From assembly GCA_944368155.1 (NCBI GenBank), contig CALVWW010000014.1, positions 1-32,661 of the forward strand: 32,661 nucleotides of DNA, read 5' to 3'. Positions 1-7,051 of this stretch are shown piece after piece. Below the pieces are notes generated by a model. The model saw only the letters and a program-made list of their open reading frames with translations. It made no database searches and was not told where the DNA came from. Position 1 is the stretch's first letter. The number at the start of each line of letters is the position of its first letter. The position numbers were made by a program, and so were the translations under genes. Source of the DNA: an uncultured Clostridia bacterium (lineage in GTDB: Bacteria; Bacillota; Clostridia; Christensenellales; Borkfalkiaceae).

Positions 1-213
1 ATTCTGCTGTGGTACGCCGACTATTTCGACGTGTCGCTCGACTACATTTTCGGGCGCACGGACAAGCCGCAGGGCAAGCTGTATGACTACAACCCCAAAG
101 CCTTTGATGACGAGAAGATGCAACAGTTCGTGGAGATGTGTTTCGACCCCAAATCTCCCGCCAACGCCAAACTCAAAGAAGCGGTTTTAAAATTATTGCA
201 GGAGGAAAAATAA
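1..213 (+). CDS. XRE-family transcriptional regulator, C-terminal part (5' truncated by window)
   Basis: The frame is open from base 1 and ends at TAA 211-213. Its first residues read ILLWYADYFDVSLDYIFGRT, which is the typical end of a Cro/C1-type helix-turn-helix domain (an 'A-x-Y-F-x-V-S-x-D-Y-L-x-G-R-T-D' signature), followed by a short helical tail. The DNA-binding helices themselves lie left of the window, so this is a fragment only because of the window edge. The stop is followed immediately by the ATG of the next gene, and the AGGAGG ribosome binding site of that gene lies inside this frame, so the two are co-transcribed. A repressor of this kind next to an integrase is typical of the control end of a prophage or integrative element; that role is inference. 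The family call is fairly sure. Confidence 0.75.
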   Translation: MLLWYADYFDVSLDYIFGRTDKPQGKLYDYNPKAFDDEKMQQFVEMCFDPKSPANAKLKEAVLKLLQEEK

Positions 214-1281
214 ATGGCTATTAAACCTATTAAACAAATTAAGAATGTGCAATCTAGAACTTTAAACTTTGTTCTTTCGGCAATAGTAATTGCTTGTGGC
301 ATTGATTTCATAGTATCTGGAATAATTGATTATGTTGACAATAAAGAAGGTTGGATTTACATAATTATAGGTAGTATTTTGGTTGTCATAACTATCTTTG
401 TCCTTTGCCTGATAGAATTACTTCAATCAAGAAGCACAACGATAATTGAATGTGCGGTAACTTATGACAAACAGAAAAAAGAGTTAATTGAAATTCCAGG
501 ATATTCTTTTTCTGAGAATCTAAAGAAATACCTAGAGGCAGCATGCAATGAGAGTGATGATATCAAGAGTGTATGGACTAAAGACTATTTAGGATTAACA
601 GGTATTATAAATGGTAATAAGGGCAATACAAAAGTTTCACTTACACAGTCATCAATGCTCTTAAATCAACTAATAGAATATATTTTATTGAAAGAGCTTT
701 CATTGATAACGATAGATTACTTTAATAAGCCAAATTTTAAAAAGAAAAAAGTCAATGAAATTAGAAAGATAGATGTCCCTGATTTGGTAGCGACAAATAT
801 TTTCCTAAATTTATTTGCAAAAGATACAAGTGAAAGAGTTGCTTTCGATAATAGAGAAAATCCAAATGTCGTTATGGCGTACGCGCCTAATGGTGCTTTA
901 TTTGAAAAATTTGAACTTAAGTTGCCTAAGAAATGCAAAATTTTCAAAAGTGGTTTTAATGTAATTGAATTAAAGCATCCTCTTTTTACATTGAAATTAA
1001 CTCCAGCATTTACTGGCTTTGGCGAAGTATTACCTCATAATTTTGAAAGGCATTATCTGCATAGTAGCATTTCTAAAGTCCAAAGTTATAAGGCAATGAT
1101 AGGGATAGAATTAAAATTATCTTGGAAGGCTTTCTTCATAAGTAAATCAGAATATTTTGAATGGATTGATAAGTATATAGAGTATCTTTTGGCGCATAAT
1201 TCTTTTCAGTATTTTATTGACACAATACATTGGGATGTAGTAGAAACAATTATTGAATGCAACACAAAGGAACAGAAATAA
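214..1281 (+). CDS. AT-rich hypothetical membrane protein with two N-terminal helices
   Basis: This is a 355-residue protein starting at ATG 214 behind a strong AGGAGG site. Two hydrophobic segments are visible, at about residues 18-38 and 48-68, followed by a soluble, Lys/Glu-rich region of about 285 residues that probably faces the cytoplasm. I recognise no family or catalytic motif. The gene is strikingly richer in A and T than the repressor tail before it and the recombinase after it, which suggests separate acquisition. It sits between a repressor and a serine recombinase and overlaps the recombinase start by one base (TAATG), so the three are probably one transcript. Cargo in this position in prophages is often a phage-exclusion or defence gene, but nothing in the sequence proves that here. 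The gene is certain; the function is unknown. Confidence 0.8.
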   Translation: MAIKPIKQIKNVQSRTLNFVLSAIVIACGIDFIVSGIIDYVDNKEGWIYIIIGSILVVITIFVLCLIELLQSRSTTIIECAVTYDKQKKELIEIPGYSFSENLKKYLEAACNESDDIKSVWTKDYLGLTGIINGNKGNTKVSLTQSSMLLNQLIEYILLKELSLITIDYFNKPNFKKKKVNEIRKIDVPDLVATNIFLNLFAKDTSERVAFDNRENPNVVMAYAPNGALFEKFELKLPKKCKIFKSGFNVIELKHPLFTLKLTPAFTGFGEVLPHNFERHYLHSSISKVQSYKAMIGIELKLSWKAFFISKSEYFEWIDKYIEYLLAHNSFQYFIDTIHWDVVETIIECNTKEQK

Positions 1282-2753
1282 TGAAAGCCGTTATCTACGC
1301 CCGCTATTCGAGCGACAATCAGACGGAAGCGTCCATCGAAGGTCAGTTGCGCGAATGTATGGAATTTGCCGAGCGCACGGGCATTGACGTTATAGGCAAC
1401 TACATAGACCGTGCGTTTTCCGCCAAGTCCGACCATCGCCCCGAATTTCAGCGGATGATAAAGGACAGCTACAAGCACGCCTTCGACTGCATTATCGTGT
1501 GGAAGCTGGACAGGTTCTCCCGCAACCGCTATGACAGCGCACACTACAAAACGCTATTGCGCAAGAACGGCGTAAAAGTTATCTCTGCAATGGAGAGCAT
1601 TTCGGAAGGTTCCGAGGGAATACTGCTTGAATCTGTACTCGAAGGTATGGCGGAATACTACTCCGCCGAGCTTGCAGAAAAGGTTGTGCGCGGTATGAAG
1701 GAGAACGCACTCAAAGGTATAAGCAACGGCGGGCAGGTTACTTTCGGCTACAAAGTCAACGAAGAGCGCCGCTATGAGCGCGACGAGGTGAATGCTCCCA
1801 TCGTTGAAGAAATCTTCACTATGTATGCCGACGGCAAGACGATTAAGCAGATTGTGGACTACCTCGATGCAAAGCAGATACGCACCTCTCGCGGCGGGAA
1901 GATAAATTTCAATGCCGTTCAGCGTATGCTATCCAACCGCAGGTACATAGGCGAATACAAGTTCCGCGACGTGGTTATGCCCCACGCCATACCCGCACTC
2001 GTTCCCGACGACCTGTTTGAGAAAGTGCAGAAGAAGTTGGTCAAAAATAAGAAAGCGCCTGCCCAGCGCAAAGCCGAGGACGAATACCTTTTGACCTTAA
2101 AACTTTTCTGCGGAAAGTGCGGCGCACACATGGTAGGCGAGAGCGGAATGGGCACTTCGCGCATCTACCGCTACTACAAATGCACCAACACAAAGAAGGT
2201 TCACACCTGCGACAAAAAACCTGTCCGCAAGGAATGGATAGAAGATTTAGCCGTCAAAAAGGCGCTTGAAATCCTCAACGACGAAAAGCTGATAAGCTAT
2301 CTGACTGACAGAATTTATGTGTTGCAGGGACAGGAAAACCCGAGGATACCCAACTTAAAGGCGCAACTTGAAGATACGCAAAAACGCATAGGCAACATAA
2401 TGGACGCCATTGAGCAGGGAATTCTCACGGAAAACACCAAGAGCAGACTGACACAGCTTGAAAGTAAGCAGAAAGAGCTAGAAATTGCTATTTTGCAGGA
2501 GAAAATAAAAAAGCCCTTCCTTACGAAAGAGCAGATACGGTTCGGCATAGAGAAATTTAAAAAGCTGGACATCTCCACGCAGGAGGGAAAACAGCGTTTA
2601 ATAGACGGGTTTATCAACTCGATTTACCTGTTCGACGACAAGCTGACGATAACATTCAATTTCAAGGACGGAAGCAGAACTGTAAGTTTTTCCGAAATTG
2701 AAGCGGCAAAAAATTCGGATATTGATTGCGTTGCTGCACCACACGCAACCTAA
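1281..2753 (+). CDS. Large serine recombinase (site-specific integrase)
   Basis: This 490-residue protein has the full layout of a large serine integrase. The N-terminal resolvase/invertase domain (about 1-150) starts MKAVIYARYS with the likely nucleophile Ser10 and has the LDRFSRNR segment with catalytic arginines. A recombinase domain (about 160-265) contains the GKTIKQIVDYLDAKQIRT region, and a zinc ribbon follows with CGKCG and a later paired Cys. A coiled coil comes next (about 360-420, LKAQLEDTQKRIGNIMDAIE), then a beta-rich tail. The ATG at 1281 is chosen over the upstream in-frame ATG at 1257 because it starts exactly at the conserved domain and overlaps the previous stop. These enzymes integrate and excise phages and mobilisable elements. 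The att site is usually next to the gene, but I cannot place it here. Confidence 0.95.
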   Translation: MKAVIYARYSSDNQTEASIEGQLRECMEFAERTGIDVIGNYIDRAFSAKSDHRPEFQRMIKDSYKHAFDCIIVWKLDRFSRNRYDSAHYKTLLRKNGVKVISAMESISEGSEGILLESVLEGMAEYYSAELAEKVVRGMKENALKGISNGGQVTFGYKVNEERRYERDEVNAPIVEEIFTMYADGKTIKQIVDYLDAKQIRTSRGGKINFNAVQRMLSNRRYIGEYKFRDVVMPHAIPALVPDDLFEKVQKKLVKNKKAPAQRKAEDEYLLTLKLFCGKCGAHMVGESGMGTSRIYRYYKCTNTKKVHTCDKKPVRKEWIEDLAVKKALEILNDEKLISYLTDRIYVLQGQENPRIPNLKAQLEDTQKRIGNIMDAIEQGILTENTKSRLTQLESKQKELEIAILQEKIKKPFLTKEQIRFGIEKFKKLDISTQEGKQRLIDGFINSIYLFDDKLTITFNFKDGSRTVSFSEIEAAKNSDIDCVAAPHAT

Positions 2754-2776
2754 TTCGAATATTAGGTTGCGTTTTT
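2744..2776 (+). terminator. Rho-independent terminator of the recombinase gene
   Basis: A perfect 11-bp stem, CGCAACCTAAT (2744-2754) with its complement at 2761-2771, has a 6-base loop and is followed by TTTTT. The left arm overlaps the last codons of the recombinase. It closes the repressor/ORFan/recombinase transcript. Confidence 0.9.
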
Positions 2777-2825
2777 CTATAAAAATTTAGTTTAATTATA
2801 CAGTTAAAATTTTTCGTTAGATTGT

Positions 2826-2854
2826 TTGCAATCCATAAAAAGTGCTGTTATAAT
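2826..2854 (+). promoter_or_regulatory. Predicted sigma-A promoter of the pectinesterase gene
   Basis: TTGCAA (2826-2831), a 17-base spacer and a perfect TATAAT (2849-2854). It lies 29 bases before the start codon, with a GGAG ribosome binding site (2875-2878) in between. Confidence 0.7.
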
Positions 2855-2883
2855 ATGGGTGTTACTTTTATTTTGGAGTATTT

Positions 2884-4332
2884 ATGAAGCTGATACAGAC
2901 ATATCCGCAAAACAACGCAAAAAATATTTGTATAGATACTGAAATAGCCTTATTTTTTGACGTCAAGCCGACTTTAAATAATAGTGGTTTGTTAAGAGTA
3001 TATGATTATCAAACAGACGAACTTATCGACTGTTTGGATTTAAGTATTCCAAATGGTCCCGTCGAACCCCGTAAAAATCCGTCAGCCGATTATTTGCATA
3101 CGTTTTATAAATACGGTAGTAGTAAAATAACAAATAGAACGACTGTTGCGGGGACACCTTCTGCCGATTATGAGAGAGTAAACGAAAATTTTCAACTTAC
3201 AATAATAGGCGGTTTTTCTGACGGTTTTCATTTTTATCCAGCTTATATCAAAGATAATGCCGTTTTTTTTCAATTGCACCATAATCTTTTGGAATACGGG
3301 CGTAAATATTACATTTTGGCGGACGAGGATATAGCGGACGGTTTTATCGGAATAAACGATAAAAATGCGTGGACGTTTACAACTAAAAGCGCAATTTCGC
3401 TTTCGGACGGAAAAATTACCGTTGCTAAAAACGGAAAAGGCGATTTTGAAACTGTACAGGGTGCTATTGACGCAATTCCCGACCATTTGGACAAATCGTC
3501 GCCGTATGTTATTCATGTTAAAAACGGCGATTATCGAGAACTCGTTTATTTCCGCAATAAAGATTATATTACGATAATAGGCGAGAACGTTGACGACGTC
3601 GTCATACATTACGCCAATAACGAAATTTTTAACCCGCACCCCGATTTAATTAAAACGAATGAAAAACGCGGCACGTTTCCTTCAAGAAGAGCGGCTTTTG
3701 CCATTGATAACTGCACGCATATTATTTTAAAAAATCTTACGGTTAAAAATGACGCGCACGGTCAGGCGGAAGGGCTTTTAATTAACGGTAAATGCAACTA
3801 TTTTGAAAACGTCCGTATAATTGGCAGTGGAGACGCCTTGCAGACAAACGGTTCGGCATACTTTAACAACTGCGTAATCGACGGCGAAGGCGATACGGTT
3901 TTAGGGAGAGGTCCGGCGTTTTTTTATAAAACAGTGCTCAACAGTTTTAACGCCTTTATGTGGATAAGAAATACAAAGGAAAATCATGGCAACGTGTTTG
4001 TAGAATGTGTATTTAACGGCAAAAATAATAACGCTGTTATCGCAAGATTGCCAAACAATAACGGTTTTCAGTACCCGAATGCGGAATGCGTGCTTATCGA
4101 CTGCGAGTTAAACAATATTCCGCCTATCGGGTTTTATCCGATAGATGACGACGCTTTAACCGCTACTTTGTGCGAATATAACAGCCACGATAAAAACGGA
4201 AAACCGTTAGATATGTCGTCAAGACATAGATGCGTAAAGATTTTGACTTACGATAACGATAGAGAATTTATAGAGAACTACAAAAATTATAAATTCGTTT
4301 TGGGTAAAGATTATGATTTAGATATAGAATAA
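2884..4332 (+). CDS. Pectinesterase (carbohydrate esterase family 8-like), cytoplasmic
   Basis: A 482-residue protein that would remove methyl esters from pectin or pectic oligosaccharides. Residues 1-165 look like a bacterial Ig-like (Big_5) domain (TYPQNNAKNICIDTEIALFF). Residues from about 175 form the right-handed beta-helix esterase: ITVAKNGKGDFETVQGAI opens it, GDYRE is at 215-219, GQAEG holds the conserved Gln294, GSGDAL holds Asp317, and EGDTVLG holds Asp337 in the nucleophile position. There is no signal peptide or membrane segment, so it probably acts inside the cell on imported oligomers. It is AT-rich and has its own promoter. It stands between the recombinase and a broken carbohydrate-active enzyme gene, so it may be element cargo or a survivor of a pectin locus. 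The family is sure; the exact substrate is not. Confidence 0.88.
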   Translation: MKLIQTYPQNNAKNICIDTEIALFFDVKPTLNNSGLLRVYDYQTDELIDCLDLSIPNGPVEPRKNPSADYLHTFYKYGSSKITNRTTVAGTPSADYERVNENFQLTIIGGFSDGFHFYPAYIKDNAVFFQLHHNLLEYGRKYYILADEDIADGFIGINDKNAWTFTTKSAISLSDGKITVAKNGKGDFETVQGAIDAIPDHLDKSSPYVIHVKNGDYRELVYFRNKDYITIIGENVDDVVIHYANNEIFNPHPDLIKTNEKRGTFPSRRAAFAIDNCTHIILKNLTVKNDAHGQAEGLLINGKCNYFENVRIIGSGDALQTNGSAYFNNCVIDGEGDTVLGRGPAFFYKTVLNSFNAFMWIRNTKENHGNVFVECVFNGKNNNAVIARLPNNNGFQYPNAECVLIDCELNNIPPIGFYPIDDDALTATLCEYNSHDKNGKPLDMSSRHRCVKILTYDNDREFIENYKNYKFVLGKDYDLDIE

Positions 4333-4345
4333 TAATTTCGGCACT

Positions 4346-4409
4346 GTGGCGGGTGCTTGATAAAACAAGTGCGGCGCGCTAACGCGCGCCGCAGCCAAGC
4401 ACACGCCAC
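4346..4409. repeat. Large nested inverted repeat (hairpin 1)
   Basis: The outer arms are GTGGCGGGTGCTTG (4346-4359) and CAAGCACACGCCAC (4396-4409), complementary except at one position. The inner arms are GCGGCGCGC (4371-4379) and GCGCGCCGC (4384-4392), perfect over 9 bp with a TAAC loop. It starts 13 bases after the pectinesterase stop. No T-run follows on either side, so it is not an ordinary terminator. Confidence 0.8.
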
Positions 4410-4457
4410 GCAAAATAAACAAAACAGAACGGCGAAAGAACAACCGCAAAACCGCGT

Positions 4458-4542
4458 TACGGAAACGCCGAGCGGGTACGGGCGTCCGCCGCTGAACCGC
4501 TTGGCGGATCGCCCTTTTCCCCGCTCGCGTGTTTGTTCCGTA
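4458..4542. repeat. Large nested inverted repeat (hairpin 2)
   Basis: Three successive complementary arm pairs are visible: TACGGAA (4458-4464) with TTCCGTA (4536-4542); CGAGCGGG (4469-4476) with CCCGCTCG (4520-4527); and GGGCGTCCGCC (4480-4490) with GGCGGATCGCCC (4503-4514), the last with one bulged base. Together with hairpin 1 this makes roughly 200 bases of structured DNA or RNA without a convincing gene. Confidence 0.75.
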
Positions 4543-4593
4543 TGTTTTACGAAATTTTTTAGAACATTTGTTCGTGTTTTTGACATAAAACTG

Positions 4594-4622
4594 TTGACAA
4601 CCGCTTTTTTGTATGGTAAAAT
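4594..4622 (+). promoter_or_regulatory. Strong predicted sigma-A promoter of the small-ORF transcript
   Basis: TTGACA (4594-4599), a 17-base spacer and TAAAAT (4617-4622). The predicted start near 4629 leaves a leader of about 215 bases before the ATG at 4844. The leader is AT-rich and holds no other convincing gene. Confidence 0.75.
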
Positions 4623-4843
4623 GATAGGCAGTTGAATAGCGAAAGGCGCGTATAGTTAGTTTTTTCGTCAAGTTTTAGTTTTATCGGATTATTAGTGCGA
4701 AGTAGCGTATAGTGAAAAGCCGCCCGAAACAGGGCACAACCAAACTGAATTGAAAATATTTTAAGCGTAATAGGGTTTGAAAAGATTTTAAGAGCTGTAT
4801 TGCGCTTTTTTCTATTCTTCAATCTTCACAAAGGGGGTGCACT

Positions 4844-4993
4844 ATGCTGAAAACGGACTTGACCATTCAGACACACGGCAAGCCAAGCCTGCAAGCAATG
4901 CCCGAAAGCGAACAGCGTTCTTTTCTCGGTACGTTGTTCGACCGTATCATTGACTTGCAACAAAAGCGGGATAATTCCCAAAATCACAACTGA
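4844..4993 (+). CDS. Small protein of 49 residues, unknown function
   Basis: The frame starts at ATG 4844 behind a very strong site (AAAGGGGGT, 4830-4838) and ends at TGA 4991-4993. It opens MLKTDLTIQTHGKPSLQAMP and continues with an acidic/basic amphipathic helix (SFLGTLFDRIIDLQQK), soluble and without a membrane segment. It is too short for many gene finders, but the promoter at 4594, the ribosome binding site and the terminator at 5176-5227 frame it as a real unit. It resembles, from memory only, small accessory ORFs of clostridial serine-recombinase elements. I cannot name a family. Its codon use is less AT-rich than the flanking noncoding DNA, which supports translation. Confidence 0.6.
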   Translation: MLKTDLTIQTHGKPSLQAMPESEQRSFLGTLFDRIIDLQQKRDNSQNHN

Positions 4994-5151
4994 ATAAAAG
5001 CGATTGAACCAAACCGAAAAAGTATTGTATAGTATAGTTTAGTGTAATAAAAAGTTTTTTGAAAGTAAGGTCAAGTATCATAATTAAAAGTATTGTATTG
5101 ATTGAGAAAGAATAGAACGCGCATAGCGAAAAAATAGATAAAACAAAAAAA

Positions 5152-5400
5152 TTAAATGAACCGAAACCGAATTGTAAACGGCAGAGTATGAAATGTATGG
5201 TGTTTTATACTCTGCCGTTTTTTTATTTTCCGCACCATACAGAAATACAAGATAACGTTATAGCCGAGCATGCTTCTGTTTTTGAGGTAGCGCGCAATTT
5301 CCTCTCTGTCCAGATTGTAAAACATAAGCCATGCCGTATCACCCAGCCAGTAGAATGGCCTGCCGTTCTCATACAGATAGGCGCCCTTGACCTGCAACAT
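5152..5400 (-). pseudogene. 5' stub of a DUF4038-like glycoside hydrolase gene (truncated)
   Basis: Read from 5400 leftward, the first 50 residues (DNA 5251-5400) match the start of DUF4038/apiosidase-like enzymes: [17 protein letters not shown], then a [12 protein letters not shown] helix and GYNVI. After that the frame continues as unrelated, basic sequence read through the hairpin at 5176-5220, so the remaining several hundred residues of a normal enzyme are gone. The start is intact: GGAGG lies a few bases upstream and a promoter is at 5448-5476. Enzymes of this kind act on plant cell-wall glycans, including pectic side chains, which fits the pectinesterase nearby. The break at about 5250 probably marks the edge of an insertion or deletion. 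The family assignment rests on a short stretch. Confidence 0.65.
5176..5227 (+). terminator. Rho-independent terminator after the small-ORF unit
   Basis: A 14-bp perfect stem (5176-5189 with 5207-5220, core CGGCAGAGTAT) encloses a 17-base loop and leads into TTTTTTT on the plus strand. The other side lacks a T-run, so plus-strand termination is favoured. Confidence 0.8.
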
Positions 5401-5417
5401 ATTATAACCTCCGTAAC

Positions 5418-5449
5418 ATTGCCTTTATATAATATTGCCTTTATATAAT
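5418..5449. repeat. Perfect 16-bp tandem duplication in the stub gene's promoter/leader
   Basis: ATTGCCTTTATATAAT occurs twice in direct succession (5418-5433 and 5434-5449). On the minus strand it lies between the -10 element and the ribosome binding site of the truncated hydrolase gene. A replication-slippage duplication is the simplest origin. Confidence 0.85.
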
Positions 5450-5476
5450 AATAAAACAACCGCAAGCTCAAGTCAA
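5448..5476 (-). promoter_or_regulatory. Predicted promoter of the truncated hydrolase gene
   Basis: On the minus strand: TTGACT (5476-5471), a 17-base spacer and TATTAT (5453-5448). It is preceded by ATGGCTA, giving the 13-mer ATGGCTATTGACT that also occurs at the pgi promoter. Confidence 0.55.
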
Positions 5477-5538
5477 TAGCCATATGAATTTTAAATTATG
5501 AATTTTGCATTGTCATTATGGAACTCTTTGCATAGCAA

Positions 5539-5570
5539 AAGCCTTCCGCGCAAAATTGCGCGGAAGGCTT
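5539..5570 (-). terminator. Terminator hairpin of the sigma-B operon
   Basis: A 15-bp perfect stem, AAGCCTTCCGCGCAA (5539-5553) with its complement at 5556-5570. It lies 46 bases beyond the stop of the last gene of the minus-strand operon. The T-run on the minus strand is short (TTTT, including part of the stem). Confidence 0.7.
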
Positions 5571-5616
5571 GAATATTTATTTAAAACGCTAAAATTAAAT
5601 TTTTCTAAGGTAAGCT

Positions 5617-5982
5617 CTATATATGACGCTTTATGCACACCCTTACGGCGCCGCCGTCCGAAACGACATTACCGCAACAGATAGTTTTCACTATATAGAG
5701 CCCTCTGCCGCTTTCGGCAAATACGTCAGGCAGATTTGCGGGGAGCTTCGCACCGGAAGTACTTTCGGAAGATACCGTTATAATTATATTCTCCCCGTTC
5801 ATTCCGCCTTCGAAGCTGGCGGTTTCGCCGAGATGCCTGATGACGTTTGTTATCAGTTCACAGGAAACAAGGCGGCTGTTGAATATATCGTCATCAGTTG
5901 CACCGAAACTGCGCAAAAAGTCTAAAAACGGCTTAAGGCAGTCGTTTATATTCTTTATGTCATCCACCTTGAAAGTAATCAT
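5617..5982 (-). CDS. RsbW/SpoIIAB-type anti-sigma factor (HATPase_c_2 kinase fold)
   Basis: A 121-residue GHKL-fold protein. The N-box is clear (SCELITNVIRH, fitting E-x3-N-x3-H) and so is the second glycine box (ESGRGLYIVKTI). The first glycine box, usually D-x-G-x-G, reads SSESTSGAK, without the Asp. Proteins of this family hold a sigma-B-type factor inactive and phosphorylate the cognate STAS antagonist using ATP. It is slightly shorter than usual (about 145). Its ATG overlaps the sigma factor stop (ATGA), so it is translationally coupled and is the last gene of the operon. It is likely the true anti-sigma kinase, because the other kinase-like protein of the operon is more degenerate. Whether it still hydrolyses ATP is uncertain. 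Confidence 0.85.
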   Translation of the reverse strand: MITFKVDDIKNINDCLKPFLDFLRSFGATDDDIFNSRLVSCELITNVIRHLGETASFEGGMNGENIIITVSSESTSGAKLPANLPDVFAESGRGLYIVKTICCGNVVSDGGAVRVCIKRHI

Positions 5983-6707
5983 TGCGATAGCGCTTCCTTT
6001 AGTTTATCCACTATTTTGCGCTCGGCGCGCGAAACAAACATCTGGCTTACGCCGAGTATTTTTCCCACTTCCGCCTGCGACTTGCCCTGCATAAATCTCA
6101 GCGCAACGACCTGCTGCTCGGTCGGAGTAAGCTTTTTTATCTCGTCGCGCAGCGACTGGGCATCGTCAAATTTTTCAAACGAATCGACAGGGTCGGGTAT
6201 TACGTCGTACAAAAGTCCGTCGCCGTCTTCGCTCGTGACCGTGCCGTCAAGGCTTATGGGATGGCGGCTCTCCATTGCCTCCATAATCGCCTCTTCGCTC
6301 TCACCGAGTTTTTCGGCAAGCTGCTTTACGGTCGGCTTTACTCCGTGCTCTTTAAAATATTCATTGGTTTCGTTCTTTATTTTTGAGCCGAGAGTATAAA
6401 TTCTGCGCGGCAGGCGCACCGAACGGGAATAATCGCGGAAATAGTTTTTTATCATACCCGTTATCGTCGGCGTTACATATGTAGTGAACTGATTGCCGAG
6501 CGACGGGTCAAACTTTTCCACGCCCAAAATGAGGGCCTCGGACGCAACCTGCAGAAGGTCGTCGTACTCCACCCCCCTTCCGGCAAACTTTTTCGCCAGA
6601 ATTTCGGCTATATACATGAAATTTTCAACGAGCCTGTTTCGTATCGACTTGTCGCCCGTGCGGCGGTACTCATTGAACAGCTCGTTTGCCTGTTCATTAG
6701 TCATCAT
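5979..6707 (-). CDS. RNA polymerase sigma factor of the SigB/SigF/SigG type
   Basis: A 242-residue sigma-70-family factor without region 1.1. Region 2 covers about 8-100: a DDLLQVASEALI segment for core binding and the QFTTYVTPTITGMIKNYFRD stretch (2.3/2.4) leading to RSVRLPRRI. Region 3 (about 105-150, VKPTVKQLAEKLGESEEAI) and region 4 (about 190-240, LTPTEQQVVALRF and the KSQAEVGKILGVSQMFVSR helix-turn-helix) are complete. The combination matches general stress/forespore factors of Gram-positive bacteria. It is translationally coupled on both sides (ATGA overlaps). With STAS and kinase-fold partners it forms a partner-switch module. The sequence alone does not say whether it answers stress or controls a developmental step; three other switch genes surround it and there are no sporulation genes. 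Confidence 0.93.
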   Translation of the reverse strand: MMTNEQANELFNEYRRTGDKSIRNRLVENFMYIAEILAKKFAGRGVEYDDLLQVASEALILGVEKFDPSLGNQFTTYVTPTITGMIKNYFRDYSRSVRLPRRIYTLGSKIKNETNEYFKEHGVKPTVKQLAEKLGESEEAIMEAMESRHPISLDGTVTSEDGDGLLYDVIPDPVDSFEKFDDAQSLRDEIKKLTPTEQQVVALRFMQGKSQAEVGKILGVSQMFVSRAERKIVDKLKEALSQ

Positions 6708-7051
6708 AATTCAAGGGTGAGCGAGCTTATCACGCCGTCCTTTTTATCTATCGAGCATTTCTCGACAAGCGCGCCTATGAGCGCGAGTGAGAGTTCGTTT
6801 TCCGCCTCAGCGGGGCTTCCGCCCTCGCCCGAAAGCTGCGCCTTTGCGCCGCCCTGTGCGCTGAACACGGCGTTCACGCTCTTAAAGCCGCAGTTTTTTA
6901 AAATAATCGCACCCTCCGTCACGCACACCTTAAAGTCCTCCGCCGCATCCACGTCGCGCTCGGCAAGAGAACAAACCGCACCGGCAACCAGCCTGAGCGC
7001 AGTAAAATATTCACTGTTTTCCAAGTCAAATTTAACCGATAAATCTTTCAT
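6704..7051 (-). CDS. Degenerate RsbW-like protein (kinase fold without catalytic residues)
   Basis: A 115-residue protein from ATG 7051, which overlaps the previous stop by one base (TGATG); this is preferred to the upstream start at 7084 because it begins MKDLSVKFDL at the family's usual position. The fold is recognisable: an N-terminal strand, the helix pair EYFTALRLVAGAVCSLA, and a DAAEDFKVCVTEGAI helix where RsbW has its N-box. In that helix the catalytic E-x3-N-x3-H becomes EGAIILKN, and the later helix (LALIGALVEKC) lacks the glycine box. I infer a non-catalytic GHKL protein that may bind the sigma factor or the STAS partner without phosphorylation. It lies second in a four-gene operon. 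The homology is weak but supported by context. Confidence 0.7.
   Translation of the reverse strand: MKDLSVKFDLENSEYFTALRLVAGAVCSLAERDVDAAEDFKVCVTEGAIILKNCGFKSVNAVFSAQGGAKAQLSGEGGSPAEAENELSLALIGALVEKCSIDKKDGVISSLTLEL

Noticed and set aside
1257-1280. Upstream in-frame ATG of the serine recombinase (MQHKGTEI...)
   Set aside because: It lies inside the preceding gene and ahead of the conserved domain; ATG 1281 overlaps the previous stop and fits the family start.
4346-4409. Integron attC site
   Set aside because: The arms lack the paired R and L boxes with GTTRRRY/RYYYAAC ends, and no tyrosine integron integrase is present.
4357-4635. Overlapping frames on both strands in the hairpin region (92, 91 and 117 residues)
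   Set aside because: They are Arg-rich translations of palindromic GC-rich DNA, with no ribosome binding site and no recognisable domain.
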